Origin: Motacilla alba alba | Taxonomy: Eukaryota > Chordata > Aves > Passeriformes > Motacillidae | Direction: 5' to 3' | Length of the DNA stretch: 64,000 nt | Assembly (NCBI RefSeq): GCF_015832195.1 | Contig: NC_052026.1 | Coordinates: 9,407,619-9,471,618, forward strand | Shown here: piece after piece, positions 12,673-26,500 of the stretch | Numbering within the stretch: the stretch's first letter is position 1 | Layout of the letters: the number at the start of each line of letters is the position of its first letter | Notes under the pieces: model-generated | Told to the model about the DNA's origin: nothing | Seen by the model: the letters and a program-made list of their open reading frames with translations, nothing else | Databases searched by the model: none | Made by a program: the position numbers and the translations under genes

Positions 12673-13504
12673 CTTTGGAGAAGTTGAAATCAATTCTGTA
12701 TGACATCTTCTGAAATCATGAAGCAGGGAGCTTAGCTACTCGCCTGGAACTCTTTAGGAAAGATCTGCCTTGAACTTCTTAACAAATGCTGTGCTTTGTC
12801 ATTAAGTCATTGCTTCTGAAGTTCTTCAAACTGCTTCCAAGTAATTTTCTTAATATTCTCTTCGGTGGCAGATATTTTACACATTAAATCTATTTTTCAT
12901 GTTAGGCCAATGATCAAGAAGACTGGTGTAATCCACTGGGGAAACATATATTCCAGTTTTCATTCATGCTTTAGAGTATTGTCACAGCCCAGCACAAAGG
13001 AATAATCTGATTGTTTCTCATAAAGCAAGAACAAATCATGATTGAAGGATTTCTTCTATTTAAAGCTATGCTTTGCAAAGCCTATTGAACTTGCTAGAAG
13101 AGTCATCTCCGATGCCTACACTAACTACACAAAGCTGCTGCACAGTTGCCATTCAAGGGCTAATTTAGTACCAAAAGGCCAATATTGCTGATTTGCAGAT
13201 TACAAATATCACGAGATATTAATTTATTTATATTTAAATCAGGCTAAAAGATTAAGAGAACTTTCAGTAGATCCATTTACAATTAAAATGAGCGTTAAGT
13301 TTGAATTACTTTTCTATAATCTGGCCACAGCTGGGGTTTGAAAGAGTTGCCGCCAGAATGATGCAAGGCATTTGCCTTTGACAAAGCAACGCGAAATTCG
13401 TGTAAGTGGGTGAAAGAGCATTAGATTATATCACCTCGTAGGTCAGCTGGAAAATACAATATGTATTCTGATTATGAGAAAACAGAGTGAAAGGCAGAAA
13501 ACAG

Positions 13505-13672
13505 GTGCCGAGGGCTGGGCTTTGGGGCCGAAGGCAGCGCCGGGAGCGCGGGGACGGCGCTGCCAGCCCTGACCCCGGGCCGGGCCCGCGCTGCCGAGCC
13601 CCGCTCCGCTCCTGCCGCCTGTGCCCGGGCCCGCCGCTGTAAAATGCAAAACCAGCGCACGGAGCACGCTGC
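13505..13672. promoter_or_regulatory. Small CpG island
   Basis: This is the only CpG-dense segment in the window: I count roughly 22 CpG in about 170 bp, with very high GC against AT-rich flanks. It contains GC-box-like CCGGGCCGGGCCC words. CpG islands of this kind usually mark promoters or polycomb-regulated elements. No gene start can be assigned. On the minus strand a donor-like GAG|GTGATA lies near 13435, and an exon-like island follows at 11862-11652. ORFs overlapping the island on both strands are Gly/Ala/Pro-rich and reflect composition only. Confidence 0.6.
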
Positions 13673-13989
13673 TTTGGAGGTCTGCCACTTGCATTCAGGC
13701 AACCATTTGTACTTTTGCAGGCGTAATCAATCTCCTGTTGCTATCAGCGGGGAGCGGGGCTTTGCTGCTTTATGGCTTAAAAGTAGTTTTGTGCAAATTC
13801 TGCTTCCCTCCCCCCTCCCTTTAGCTCCACTACTCACAGGATTTCCAGGGACATGGGCTAGAGCTGAGAAAAGAAGCTTGTTTGATTTAAGCACAGAGGG
13901 GTTTTTTGTGTGTGTGTTTATATTTTCTCTGCATCTATTAAGGGGTGAGGGGGAGAGACTTCATTTATATGTTAATATTAGCCGGCACC

Positions 13990-14560
13990 CTGACTAAACT
14001 GACAGAACTATTTCATGGGAAGCTGACAAATTTTGTCAGCTAGGCTATCTTTCCACATCTCAATAGTGGCAATAATCTTGATTAGCAAAACAATTGGGGG
14101 CCAAAGAAGTCCTGCTGTTCCAAAGACCCTCTTCTCAGGTTACAGTTTGCTAATGTGATGAATCCAGAGAGTCCTTCAAGCTTGAAAAAATTCCCCAAAG
14201 CAGCTGAATTTAGGCAAATGAAGGGAACCATTTTGGAGGCCGGACAAAAGGGGTTAATTTGATCGACCATGTCTCCATAGTCTTATAACAATCATTTACT
14301 TAACAAGCATATAGAGAGTCATTCCATGGAAACTGGTGGAGTTAACAGAGGAAGTTCGAATAGAATATCTGTTTATCCCAGATGTGTGGGAATTTTAGCC
14401 AAAAAACAACACCACATAATTGCTGCCTGTGGTATTGATTCTTACACAGGAACAACAGCAGAACTAAAGGGCTCTGAGCACGTCAGGAAGGCCCTGGCTA
14501 TGGAGCAGCACAAGCTTCCATTTTCATTAGCTTGTTGCATTGCTAATAAAATAATTAAAA
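13990..14560. promoter_or_regulatory. Candidate enhancer with palindromic sites
   Basis: This block has balanced composition and several symmetrical protein-binding-like sites. At 14021-14041 arms AGCTGACAAA and TTTGTCAGCT flank a single T; the TGACA cores resemble TALE homeodomain (MEIS/TGIF-type) half sites. At 14073-14084 TAATCTTGATTA is an inverted pair of TAATC half sites spaced by 2 bp, resembling dimer sites of paired/bicoid-class homeodomains. An AACAATTG SOX-like site follows at about 14089. The combination suggests a conserved developmental enhancer. Conservation has not been tested. Confidence 0.35.
14021..14041. repeat. 21-bp perfect palindrome with one central base
   Basis: The arms AGCTGACAAA and TTTGTCAGCT are exact reverse complements round one T. 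Each arm holds a TGACA core, so this could be a dimeric transcription-factor site rather than a structural repeat. Confidence 0.85.
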
Positions 14561-17500
14561 ATTAACACTTTCAGGGAAACTAAATGAATTCAAAAGGTTT
14601 GTGCAGTCCTATTAGCAGTGCAATTTAAAGCAACCACTTCTGTTTTCAAAAGTAAGGGCATTTGTAATATTTTTGATGCATATTCATTAATCTTCTTAAA
14701 TGTTATTATATTGTTGCTTGTTATTGTATTATTAGATAACAAGCTATGTTCTGAATTATATCTATGCATCTCAAATCCAGTGTATTTTTTCTAGAGCAGT
14801 CAGGCTACATTTGTCTCAAGAACAGGACCAAGTAGTTACTAGAGCTGTAAGCAATGAAATATACTTGGTCCAGGTCAGCAAAAATATATAATCACCATAT
14901 AAAATACCCCTGTTTTGGGTCCTATCTCCCACTTATTTATGAATGCCATTAATTTTCAAATCTATCATAAGTTGGTCTAAGATCATGAGATTCTGTTTAA
15001 CCCTCTGATTCAGTTTTTAAACTTACATTGAAAATTTTATTGTAAAAGTACTAACTAAAGCTTCCTCTCTTTTCACACATTTGTTCCCCCCTGCCCAGCA
15101 ACATCTTTGGAATAATTTCTAATTCTGTTACTGAAATAAAAATTACCATTCATATCATGTTTTGTAAGACTTAGGGATTTGACCTGGTGTGTACACACTG
15201 GTGAATATTAATGTAAATATCCATTTTGCCAGACATCAAATACAGGGCTCTTAAAAACTGCTGAACTCATCTGCCTTCAGTGAGTTTCAGAACCAAACCT
15301 TACTTATAAATTATGCAAGTATGAAAGAGGAGAGGAAGAGAAACTCTGGCATTTTTATTTCTTGTTCTTTTGCATATTTGTGGTGTTGTACACACCATCT
15401 AGAAGGAGTCCACTCTTTAAAAAATGTTAAGATAAGGATTATGATTATAATTCTAAGTTATGATTAGGCAGATTTTGATGCAGTCATCAGACTTCCTCAC
15501 TTCAAGCTATTTTCTTGGTAACTTACAATGAAGGAAGTCTCCAACTTTATTAACTTTAATGTAAACAACAATTTTTTTTTCATTTTCCCTCAAATTTGTG
15601 ATAGAATGTGAATGGGAATATGTTTTTAAAACTTACACACTTGAAGATAAATACATGGACAGAAACATTTATCCAAAGAGAATTAGTCCACAGTCTTTCA
15701 CAATGACAATTGGGAAAAAGTACATGCAGAAATTCTACCCATAGAGAACCTTCAACATTTACATTGGCACAGATTAATGCTCATTTATAGTTAATTTCTA
15801 AGATGGGTATCTGAATTGTAGCATCAGAAATTCCTCACTTCCTTTCAATGTAATGCCTTTAAAGATCAGGTAGCACAAATTACTCAGAAAAACTCTGCTT
15901 GGGCAAAATTTCACCTTGCCATCAAGTTAAAAAGCTTACCAATAGCATGGCACACTTGCAGCCAACGAAGCAGACATCCAAGAATATATGTGTCCCCACA
16001 ACTGTTTGAAAACTGCACAAAGTCTCTATTTTTTCAGCATTCCAGATGTTCAAAACTGGATTAATTTTTTAGGAAGCTGAGGTGCTCTGTTTTATACCGT
16101 CTGCCACACACTATCATAGTGAAAAAGAGAAGGGAAACACTATGCCACTAACATCAAACTGTTACATGACCATTAAGAAGCTTATATTTTTTCATCATAT
16201 AGAGCTCTACCTAGACACAAAAATCCACCCTGTACCTGTCCCATTTAAGGCTGCTTTTAACAACAGCACAGGTTGCAATGACTGTACCAGCAGAGAAGCT
16301 ATGCAGCCCTCATGCCATGAAGCCGGTAGGAAATTCAATCCACTTCTGATAAGAATTTTTTTTATTTGTTCAGTCTTTTGGAACTTCTAAATCTGAAGTT
16401 TTGACCCAAACAAAAGCTTTCTTATGGCCTCAAGCTTGGTTAGTTTCCTTTTAGTCTAACGTGGCACAAACTTTCAAACAACTCCTAAGACTGAAATTTT
16501 TGTACGACTCAAGTGGATCAAACCTGTGATCCTGACTGTGCACAGCTTAGACTCTAGCAATGACTCTGAGGAAAGTTTTCCCTGGAAGAAGGATTTCCCC
16601 GCTCCAGCCAGCCCTCAGCACAGACACTAGAAGGCAAAGTGCTTCAGGCTGTGTGACTGCACTCAAGTGCCTCCTCTGAGGGACATGGACATGGCACAGT
16701 GCCTTTGGGTCCACTTCCCCAGCAGCTCCTGTGGGACAGGATATTTCCTTGGGAGTGTTTGTTGGTATTTACAGAGTGAGGTCAGCCAGTGACTGGCCAT
16801 AGCTCCTGTTAAACCCTAATTGTTCAAGTGACAGTTCAGATCCTCTGTCTGATATGCTGCCATCGAAAGAGACAGACAGAATTCCCATTTAGGCTTGGTT
16901 TAGGCAGGATATCTGAGGCTTCTGGCTGTAAAAAGGTGGAACCAGCATAGGTACTAATACTACTCTGTGCTAACATTCCCTCCTTTTGATATGATCCCCA
17001 AAAGATGATAAATTAAGAAGAAAGTGACAATAAACATGCTTTGTACAATTTAAGGAAAAGAGCTTTGGACTGATTCCAGATACCGTCAGCAGGATGAACA
17101 CAAAGGACAACATTTAGTTATAGATTAATAATCCAAGTACAAATAGTTCTGAACAAATAGAAAAAACATAAACCCACAATATTAAGCAAACCACAGGACA
17201 AAGATCACTCAATTCTCAGAGCTATATTATTTTTAAGTGGGGAAACAAACCATACAGAAGACATTGAACTCTGTGATGTCAATATCAAGGTGAACCAGCC
17301 TGAATGAAACGTGCCACAAAGAGTTATGAAATGTAAAATCCAAGTAGAGCATGTGGAGTTTACATGAACAGCAGTGAACTCACTGAACCAGAAAACAGAC
17401 ATTTTTTACAAAAGTTCTCAAACTTCTTTAAGTTGGAAAGTATGATACAAAGTTATACGTCAAATAATCAAGAAAATTTCACAGGAGAGCAAATTAGCTT

Positions 17501-19601
17501 TCTTATGTTACTGTAATATATTAATTCCACTAGAGTCCCCTTGAATTATATAATCCTCTGCTTGCAAGATTTTACCTAAAATAATTAATTAATTGCCCAC
17601 TTTTCTATCAGTAATTGAAGAAAACAAGAGACAAATATTTCTTCCACCTGGAAAACAGCAAGACTTTTCTCTGGAGTGACACATTTTGAACCATTGCATG
17701 AACTCCCACTCACACAGTCTGGTCTTGCATTGTGTTTTTCAACTGGTCATCCTGTAGCTCATGCATCATTACCACCAATGAATTATTCTAAGAAAGTTAA
17801 ATGCAGTACAGGCCAGAACTAACACGTAAAACCCACTCACTCATTCTCCATTAGAGAACTAGAGATAAATATGAGCTGAGAGTTGAATTTTGCCATGAAT
17901 TTTGCATTAATACTTGGACAATAACTCTGTAATGTCACTAATCCTGTGCATAAACCATTTTCTGTCATCCAGTGATAACAGCAGAATGGTCATCTGCCTA
18001 TCATTGTAATAAAACCATTTTGGCAGAAGTTTGTTAGATGCAATGAATCCTAGGCTATCAAATTAACCATTATCTATCCACCCAGACAATCTTCAGACTG
18101 TGTTTCTCCTCTAAAAATTATAGGATACAACATGTAGATCTCAGGTCCCTGGTACATGAAAACCTTCCCATTTATCAGGTTTTTTATAAATAATGCTTCC
18201 TGCAAATTTACCTACTCACGCTCCAACACGGATCTTTACAAAATAATCCTTATTGTGTGAGCAGAAAAAAACCCAACACACTAAGACTGATAAACTTAAA
18301 ATATAGAGACAAATAATTTTGTGCTCTGGATTTAAACTTAGAGATACTTAGTGGTGCAGTTTTCTTCAGATCTGTTACCTAGTAATATTTTATGTAGGTG
18401 AAGTGTCACAGAAATGGCTAGACCCCTAGTGAAATATAAACTGAAACTTGCACAATGGTGCATCTTCTTTTGACAAAAGAAACTTGGCCACATTTTTAGT
18501 TTTTTCTTTATGAATGTATTTCATTTTGCCTTATAAATACATTGAAAATAAACTGAAAAATCCACATTTAAATTTTTAGTTCAGCTGCATAAGTCAGAAT
18601 TTATGATAAAACACAGTAGGGGAAAAAAAAAATCATGCTTTAAATTATCCAAATTTATACATGAAGATTTCCTGAACAGTCTGAGGTCTGATAACACTTG
18701 TCATAACTGAAGCTTTCCCATGTACTCTCAGCTTCAATTCTCAGTATTTGGCTAAAATTTTAGTATTGGGTAAGACACAAAGCAGCTTCCTTTTATTTTC
18801 TAAACAGATGATTTCTTCCAGTTCTTAATGAGATATGAGTCAAACTTTGATCTTCAAGGTGAATCATTCATTAATCATAAACAAAACATGATTAAATCAG
18901 GGACACATCAGCACATATTGTAAAAATAAAAGCTTGCACAAGCCTTTTATTTAATATTAACTTCATTATGTTTTTATGTGAATTCTTGGAAGTTGGTTAT
19001 CCCAGCTTAAAGTTAATATTTCCTTCGGAAAAAAACTGTATCATGTGATTATTCTTCATGTAGTTAGGTGGCTTTATACATGTTAATGGTTAAACCACTT
19101 CAGAAATGACATTAAACCAGAGAGGAGTGCAGAGAGTTTCCACTGATTCTGTTGTGTCTTTGAATTACTTTGACACATAATACAGACCAAAGTGCATAAT
19201 AGGAAGAATGAAGAAAATGCCTTCAGAGAAGCATATGCTGCTTTATGGAACTGCACATGACAGAGAAGAAAAAGAGAGAACTATTTGCTGTTCTCTAAGG
19301 AAGATCTGTTAGCCAGTCTAGTTCTGCTCACAATTTAGAATCATTCTGTAAATAGATAATCTTTATTTTTTTACTGTTTAATCTGTTTTTAATAAATTTA
19401 CCAATCCATTGAAAAAATATTCAAGCTGCAACTACTCATGAGAGAGGAAAAGGAGTTCTACCTTTGATAGTTATCACCATTTTCACTAATAACTGGTAGG
19501 GTTTTTTTGCAAAGGGCAGAAAAAAATAAAGGAACTAATCAGTAAAAGTTTGTATTTTGAGAACAGTACCTATTGATAGTACCTATCTCTTTCATACCTA
19601 T

Positions 19602-19624
19602 TTTATTTAATATTATTAAATAAA
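19602..19624. repeat. AT-rich hairpin (10-bp arms)
   Basis: TTTATTTAAT (19602-19611) and ATTAAATAAA (19615-19624) are exact reverse complements round a 3-nt loop. More TTAAAT/ATTTAA words continue to about 19642, making a strongly AT-rich, easily melted patch. Confidence 0.8.
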
Positions 19625-20053
19625 TTAAATAAATTTAAATTCAATGAGCCTCAAGTTCTCACACTTGGAGGATTTCCCTTCCAGCAGAACGAGAATAGTC
19701 TAGTCTAGTAAAGTATTTGTAAATAAAGTGTATGGCAGCTTTGAGAGGAGTTCCCTCATTTATCTGGAAAAACAACAGGTGAAATATGAATGCACTAGCA
19801 GGAAAACTTCAGCTGACAGAAGCCAGCATCCACCCCCAGGAATGCACCAAAGTAACAAATTTGGACAGGGATGTCTTTCCTTTTCTTTATTCTCTGAAGG
19901 AGCTGTAGTTTAAAAGTTTGGAAAGCACATACAGAAAACCACAGAGCACAATCTCAACACCTGTATCTCTGTGAGCACTTAACCTTTCAGGAAACCCTGA
20001 CAGTCATAGCTACTAATGAAATATAGTTCATTAATTTTTTTTTCCTGAAAGAA

Positions 20054-20071
20054 TATGTTATATATAACATA
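20054..20071. repeat. 18-bp perfect palindrome
   Basis: TATGTTATA joined to TATAACATA forms a perfect 18-bp palindrome with no spacer. It may simply reflect AT-rich composition, but it is longer than most chance palindromes. Confidence 0.85.
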
Positions 20072-20325
20072 CATGCTACAGCAGGTCTTCACCTGCTAAC
20101 AATAGGCCATGCATAAATCAAAGAGCCATGGGTTGTGTCTAACTCTGACAGAAACGTTGCATCTGTAAGATCCTCAGAGGCTGCAGGAGATGCTGTCAGG
20201 CTCAGGAGAAACAAAACATCAGCCTGAGGAAGCACCCAAGACACCCAGCACCACAGATTCCTGTTTCAGGAAAGGCATAGGGGGAAATAGAAAATAATGG
20301 AATAAATGGGAGAAGCTTCAAGAGG

Positions 20326-20550
20326 ATGGATAATAAAAGCCAGGATAACCAGGTAATAGCTCACAGCTTTATCACCCAGGTATTGCACACCAAGGGTCCT
20401 GCAGTGGTTAGCTATGCTGAAAGGGGACATCCAACAGTCACAAAATCTTCCTCAGAGAGGAAGCTCCTAGATTCAACAAAACCAGTGAGAATACCCAGCT
20501 TTGTAAGCAGGAAGTCAGGTTTTAAGGAAACATCCTGGCTAATCATATAA
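20326..20550 (+). other. Protein-like ORF of uncertain status
   Basis: A 74-codon plus-strand ORF starts with ATG and ends in TAA. Its middle and end are Ser/Lys/Pro-rich (for example STKPVRIPSFVSRKSGFK), like disordered regions of microtubule- or actin-associated proteins. An acceptor-like CTGTTTCAG lies upstream near 20270, but that frame is closed by stops before this ORF. No donor of quality closes it. I do not recognise it, and a chance ORF is the simplest explanation. Confidence 0.1.
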
Positions 20551-23500
20551 GAAAGAGCAGAACTTAAAATCCAAACCCAGAAAGTAATCTGCATCAACAG
20601 GAAAGTTTGGTCCCAGGTGACCACAAAAGAGTTGAGACCATCATGTCCTTGCTTTCAAGGGTATCTAAGAACTGCTCCTGTGAAACACACGAATGAACTG
20701 GAATGGAAAAAAACCTCATAACCTCAAAAGACAGTGTCGCTTTGTGCCACAAAATTCCTGTCCAAGTTTTCTACAATTTACCTGAAGAAGTGACACAAGT
20801 CCTGGAGGGCTGCTGCAGTGCCTTTCCCCATCTTATCCCCTCAGCCTCCATCCACTACTACTGATCTGCGTAATCCACGTGCCATGTGATATAGTCATCA
20901 AAAAGTGATGTACCTGCACATAACACATACAAAACAATATGAGAAGATATTTTTAAGAAGAAGAGAGAACCTTAAACATTAATAAGTAGCAAATCTGTGA
21001 AATCAAAGCATTTTCCTGCTTTTTTATAATGGCCTTTCATTCTTTTTATGATTTGTCTTTGAAAGCTCTTAAGCTCTTCCTGTGGATGACAGTTGATATT
21101 GTTCTTCCATCCTGCTGCAGACAGCACAAGGGAGGGAGAGAAAAGAAAAAAACCCTATTGTACAGCTTTTCGTCTCTGAAACATGATTTTTATAATTAAT
21201 ATATACAACTGAGAAGAGAAAGGTACGTTATAATGAAGTGCAATTAAGAGGTGTTTGTTCCTGTCCCACACATAAGATGACTATAATTTCCTTGGCTGTT
21301 TAGAAGTCAACCATTATCATTACATTTCACACATCTTTTCTACTTTTTTTTTGCAATTTGATTTTGTTTATTTTCAATTAAAAACTCCAAATAAACATAC
21401 ATACAGAAAATCTGATATTCAAGTAACATCATCTTTTAATTATATTGTGCAGTGATCATTAAACCTAGTGCTTGTACTAACCTTTTTGGATTTAATTTTA
21501 TAGGCATGAATGGATCTGTCAATTTTGCATTAGACTTAAATTCATGCAAGGGAGAATAGAATGTGCATTTACACAGCCTATATTGCATGTAACTACAGAT
21601 GTATTATTAGAGGAGTCATTTAAAGCTATTCTTTTGGCATATTTGTTTTTAAATTCCCCAAATCCATATCACAGCATAGTTTTCTACTTTAAATTTTGCA
21701 TTAATATTAATTTCATGACTGCAGTGACTACACTTTTAAATCTCACATACACCCACACAAAGGAGCAATCACTGCCTGGGAGACCTTACAGAGTGAAGAC
21801 ATTAAAGGGACAAACCATGAAAAACAAGACATTCTCACTGATGTGATGGTGGCATTTTTGCTAGCTTTAAATGCAGTTTCCTTGAGAGGGTTCCTTTCCA
21901 TTTATGTCCTGGCTGAAGTTGGGACCAGTCCAGCTGAAGCCACAGTAGATCAAAGCTGGGAGTCTTGGCTGCCTTAACCCAGCAAAGAGCCCTGCAATGA
22001 CTGGGGAAGTTCAGACTGGCAGCTGAGTCTCTGTTTTGAGCTGAACTGCCATTAAACAAATGCTTTCTTTCCAGTTTAGATTTGTAGAACCTTTATAAAG
22101 TGAGCCCAGGAGGAGCTACAAAGGACCAGTTGCTGACAGACAAACAGATGCAGACAGACAAATTGGAAACTCAGGCCTGATTAAAGCCTATAGAAACATA
22201 TGGAAAGATTAACATTGAGCACAGTGGGCTCCTGCACAGAGGCAATTTACCTCAATTGAAAGTAGATGTTACCTTATCTTCAAATAAGAAAATAATTATT
22301 CTGTTTAGGTACTTCTATTGCTGAAAACATTCTTTGACACTAAAATTACTCGATTTTCCCCCCAGTTTTCTCATGTGCTATTTTTTCTGCTGAAAATTTT
22401 GTTAGACATAATTGTATTTCTCTATGTGCACTTGTGCCAATTAAGCTAAATAACTCAATTGTTCTTGAAATGAGTATGAACTCATTTACCAGAGCAAATA
22501 TTTTCTTTCAATTGTTTTTGTATGTTTTTATTTCTACAGAATACTTCCTGAGAAAAATAGTTCAGCTTTTTTCAGTAGTTGTAACAGACTACTTCCACTC
22601 TATAAAAAATGTGGTTGTGGTTGCTACTGCTGTTGTTTGCTTATTTTTTTTGTGGCCCTAGTTCTAAATACATCTGAAGATATAAATGTATTATATTTCC
22701 ATATTGGAAAAATTTATATAGATCTTTCACCTTTAGTTTACTGGGTTATCTTAATGTTTGTGCATTTTCCCTCTCCTAATATACTGTTCCAACAAGTGAT
22801 CAGCCTTATTTGATTGACATGGAGTTGATATAAATTAGGAGATAGATTCCTATACATTACATTCTTCAGAAAAAATTATCCACATCATTGTGCATTTGCT
22901 GTCCATATTAAGTGCACTGACTTATAGTTGATATTTTCCTGACTTTAATACTGCTTTCTTCAAATTGATGGGAAGGCATTTTGAACAGTCTGAAATGCTT
23001 CTTGAAACTATGCAATAGAATACACTAGCAGGTTATCTGCCATTGATACATTATTTTGTATTGTTTCCCCTTTATCTTCTGTTTTATATTAGAAGAAGTC
23101 ATAAAAACTTGTATAGCAAAAAGCCAACAATTCAATCAACTCTATTCCAGCAGTTAAAAAAACTTCAGTTTGCCAAAGCACGGAGCATATCCCAGCTGCT
23201 CTCTAGTAAGATGTGTTAGAGTGACCATACAGATTTCTCACTTGCTTGATGAAAGACAGACTTGGTGGGATTTGTGATTTATTCACTGATCAGAAGCAAA
23301 GAGCCAGCCAGGGCTACATCTTTCAACAGCTACAGAAGATTGAAAGTTATATTTTAAATGTGAGAATACAGCACCAGTTGAAAAAGTTTTCCAGTCTTGC
23401 TAATTTTATCCTTTGGGTTGCATAAAAGAGTAAAAATAATAAAAAAACCAAAACCCTTCCTATCTTGGTCTTCTTTCTAAACTTCCCAACCCCCTTATTA

Positions 23501-26500
23501 GCCCTTCCTTCCACCTCCTTTCCCATTTTATTGGGAATCAACTATAAAGCATCGAGAAGTTGTTGAAAGGAAAAAAACTGAGGCTGCATGAGTTAACCAG
23601 CAGCTCCCCACTGAAGCTGCATGCAGCCTGTACACAAAACTTCACTTACCAGCACTGCTGAGTTCAAAAGGATCATTTCTGGGAATAAATGTTCTGGTGT
23701 TCTAGCATGGACACAACCTGATCTATATGGAGCAGTGAAAGGGGCTTCCTCCTCCTCTCTCTTGCCCTTTTTGGTAAAATCTCTTTGAACATTTACATGC
23801 TGCCAGGTTATTTCCCTACTTCTCACCAAATCCCGCTCACTTTTATAACAGTATGGTTTAGACCTCCATTATCCTGTTCAGCAGCCTTATAACATCTTAC
23901 CACTTGTGCTGTAATGACAGAAAATACTGAGAATTCAACATTTCAGGACAATGAGCAGTATAAATCATACAATTCCAATGAAATCCATAGCTTGAAGTGT
24001 TCCACTGTTATAATCATACTGTTCTAAAGGAGGGATTTCACACTCCTCCTTCTTCCAAGGTAGTTTTTAAATTCAGGCACAACCCACAGTTCAAGTTTGC
24101 TTTGCTCAGAAAGGCTCTGACTGTTCCCTGCAGCACAGCAGGAGGCTGCTGTAAGGCAGTTGAGATTGGTGGGTGGATAGAGAAGGCATGAGACCACAAT
24201 TACACCCCATTCCAGTGATGTGTCTGGAGCTGCAGTGACTCCAGACAAAGAATTTGAAGTGTATGGGAGCTGATATCACTTCAAGACAGACCTAAAAATA
24301 CCTGTCAGGGCTGCAGATTTGAAGCAATTACCAGGAGCAATTCAGAGTTTTCCTGCTGGGAGCCAAAGATGCTGCAGAATCATTTAGAACAGGCTGTGTG
24401 GAGTATCTGGTTATGAGAGAAGTGAAGCACAAATGTTTCTGAAGTGCACTGGAGGGAATTAATCAGCACCAAGACAAGATCTGAAAGTCTGGAATAGGAT
24501 TTAGAAGTGGACAGGATCTGACCCACACAGGATACCCAACATGTAAACTCAAAGGAGCTAAACTCTGCCATTTCCATGAAGCTAGGAAAAGTCTCTTAGA
24601 TTCACATACCAGCCTCCTGTGAAGAGAAAGAGCACAGTCATGTCCTGGTCACCACGAAAGGAATTTGCTTTTATGCCCTGGTAGTTATTTGGACTCTTTT
24701 GGAACTAAGCATCATTGAGATTAGCTCAACAAATCAAGAAAAACTGGAAGTTTATTAGATACACACCTCTCATTTCTGATTTTGGCTAAAGCACTAGTAC
24801 AAAATTAATCTGATGTATAGAACGACTGAGTCAAAACAACAATCTAAACAACTGCTGAGTGCCTGAAACTGCTTCTTACTCCCATGTTGTTCTAGTGCAA
24901 ATGTCAAACACAAGACCTTGCAAAAAACATGAAAGATTTCTTGAGAAATCATCTTTGGCTAAGCCCAAATTAAAAACTCAATCCTTTCCCTGAATTGACA
25001 GGGACTTCAGTTTCTGATAGGAAAAGGAATAAACCAGTGTTTTCTGATCCACCAGGGCATAAGACTGAGGGCTAAGTCCTGGAAACAGAAACAAAATCCC
25101 ATTTGACTTCCCCATATTTATTTCTTGATCAAAATATGAAACAAGTTAAACCCCAGAAATAACATCTCAGAAGATATATTATGTGAACATGATATGCAGG
25201 CTGGAACACATGCACGTGTCATGTGATGGACATGAGTTTATCAGCTTACCCCTGAAAGACACAAGTAAAGTATTGATTTGAGCACTATTTGAACTACCCT
25301 GATGTTATTAGATAATTCTGTGTGATTTTTAAATAACAACAAAAAATCCTTTCCATTTTCTGTTTGCATTGAGGCTCAGTATAGATCTAACTATTCAACA
25401 AAACGTATCCATGTGTCCCAGATGTTGCCTTTAATTTCTGAAATGTAGCTGACTTTTCTATGAGCTACCTTAGAATAAAACCATGCAGTAACTCACAGAT
25501 TAATACACACAGGGAGATGCACTTCACACAAATGTCTGTCTCCCAACACATTTCTACACCAACCAAATGTCTCTGCAGGCCAATGAGATAATCCTCGAGT
25601 CCAGTGCTCATGTGCTAACTTGCTTTTGCAGTTATTTAATTTGAAGTTACTTTCTTCTGGCAAATCCTCACACCAAACTTCCTCTCTCCCTGTGTTACCA
25701 ACACCTGCTGTACCAGAGCACCCACCAGCCTTCAAAACCTGAGCTGCTCAATAAGCTTCACAACCTTCCTGTGTGAAGGAAGTACCAGTTTATTATCTCC
25801 CTCTGAAGAGGAAGAAAATGTTTACACCATGGAAAAGCTGGTTGCAATGTTTTTCTTTGAAGTCTGCAGCACAGACCTGTGACTTAGGTACTTGTGGTTT
25901 GAGAAATTTGTAACTTAAGTATTTTTACCATCTGTTTATTTACACTGGACGCTTTTCAGTACTCATTAGGAGCACATCACTCATCGTACGCTCTCATTTG
26001 CTCTGAAAATTAGGTGCTTTTTATTTATTTATAAAAGCTTTATTGCTGAGCTGCTTCCACGATTTTCTCCTAATTTGTACATTCTCCTAATCTCTACATG
26101 AAGAATTATAAGTTTGAAATGTTTCATTTTTTTATTCAGTTATCTGGAATGTACACAAATACTGCACCCATTGAAGCAAATGAGGAAATTTGTAATTTCA
26201 GTGATAGAATATCACTTGGAAATATTTTTAGCAATAATGCTCTCACAAGCTGGTTCTACCACTGCTATGAATATTTCTGCAAATACATTTGCCTATCCTC
26301 ACTCTCTCCAGTTTTACTTATCAGAAGAAATATCACAGCTTTTGTGTTAGCTGAATGATGGAGAAAATGTAATTATGGAATAACTGGTTAAATTGAAACA
26401 AGCATTTTTACTAACATCAGTGAAGGTAGGAATTCTTGATGGCAAGGAGAAAAAACTGCTGAAAGCTTATGATCATCCAGAATCTGACCCTAACCATGGG

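Larger units (their letters stand above)
14561..20325. other. AT-rich non-coding stretch
   Basis: No gene or transposon is recognised in this stretch of about 5.8 kb. Two palindromes (19602-19624 and 20054-20071) are listed separately. About 17930-18060 has balanced composition with CCATTTT and CATTGTAATAA words and is a weak conserved-element candidate. The 102-codon ORF at 16082-16390 has a haphazard composition and no clear exon boundaries. Confidence 0.45.

Noticed and set aside
13443..13997. Gly/Ala/Pro-rich ORFs on both strands over the CpG island
   Set aside because: High GC removes stop codons; no start, splice or domain evidence supports a protein.
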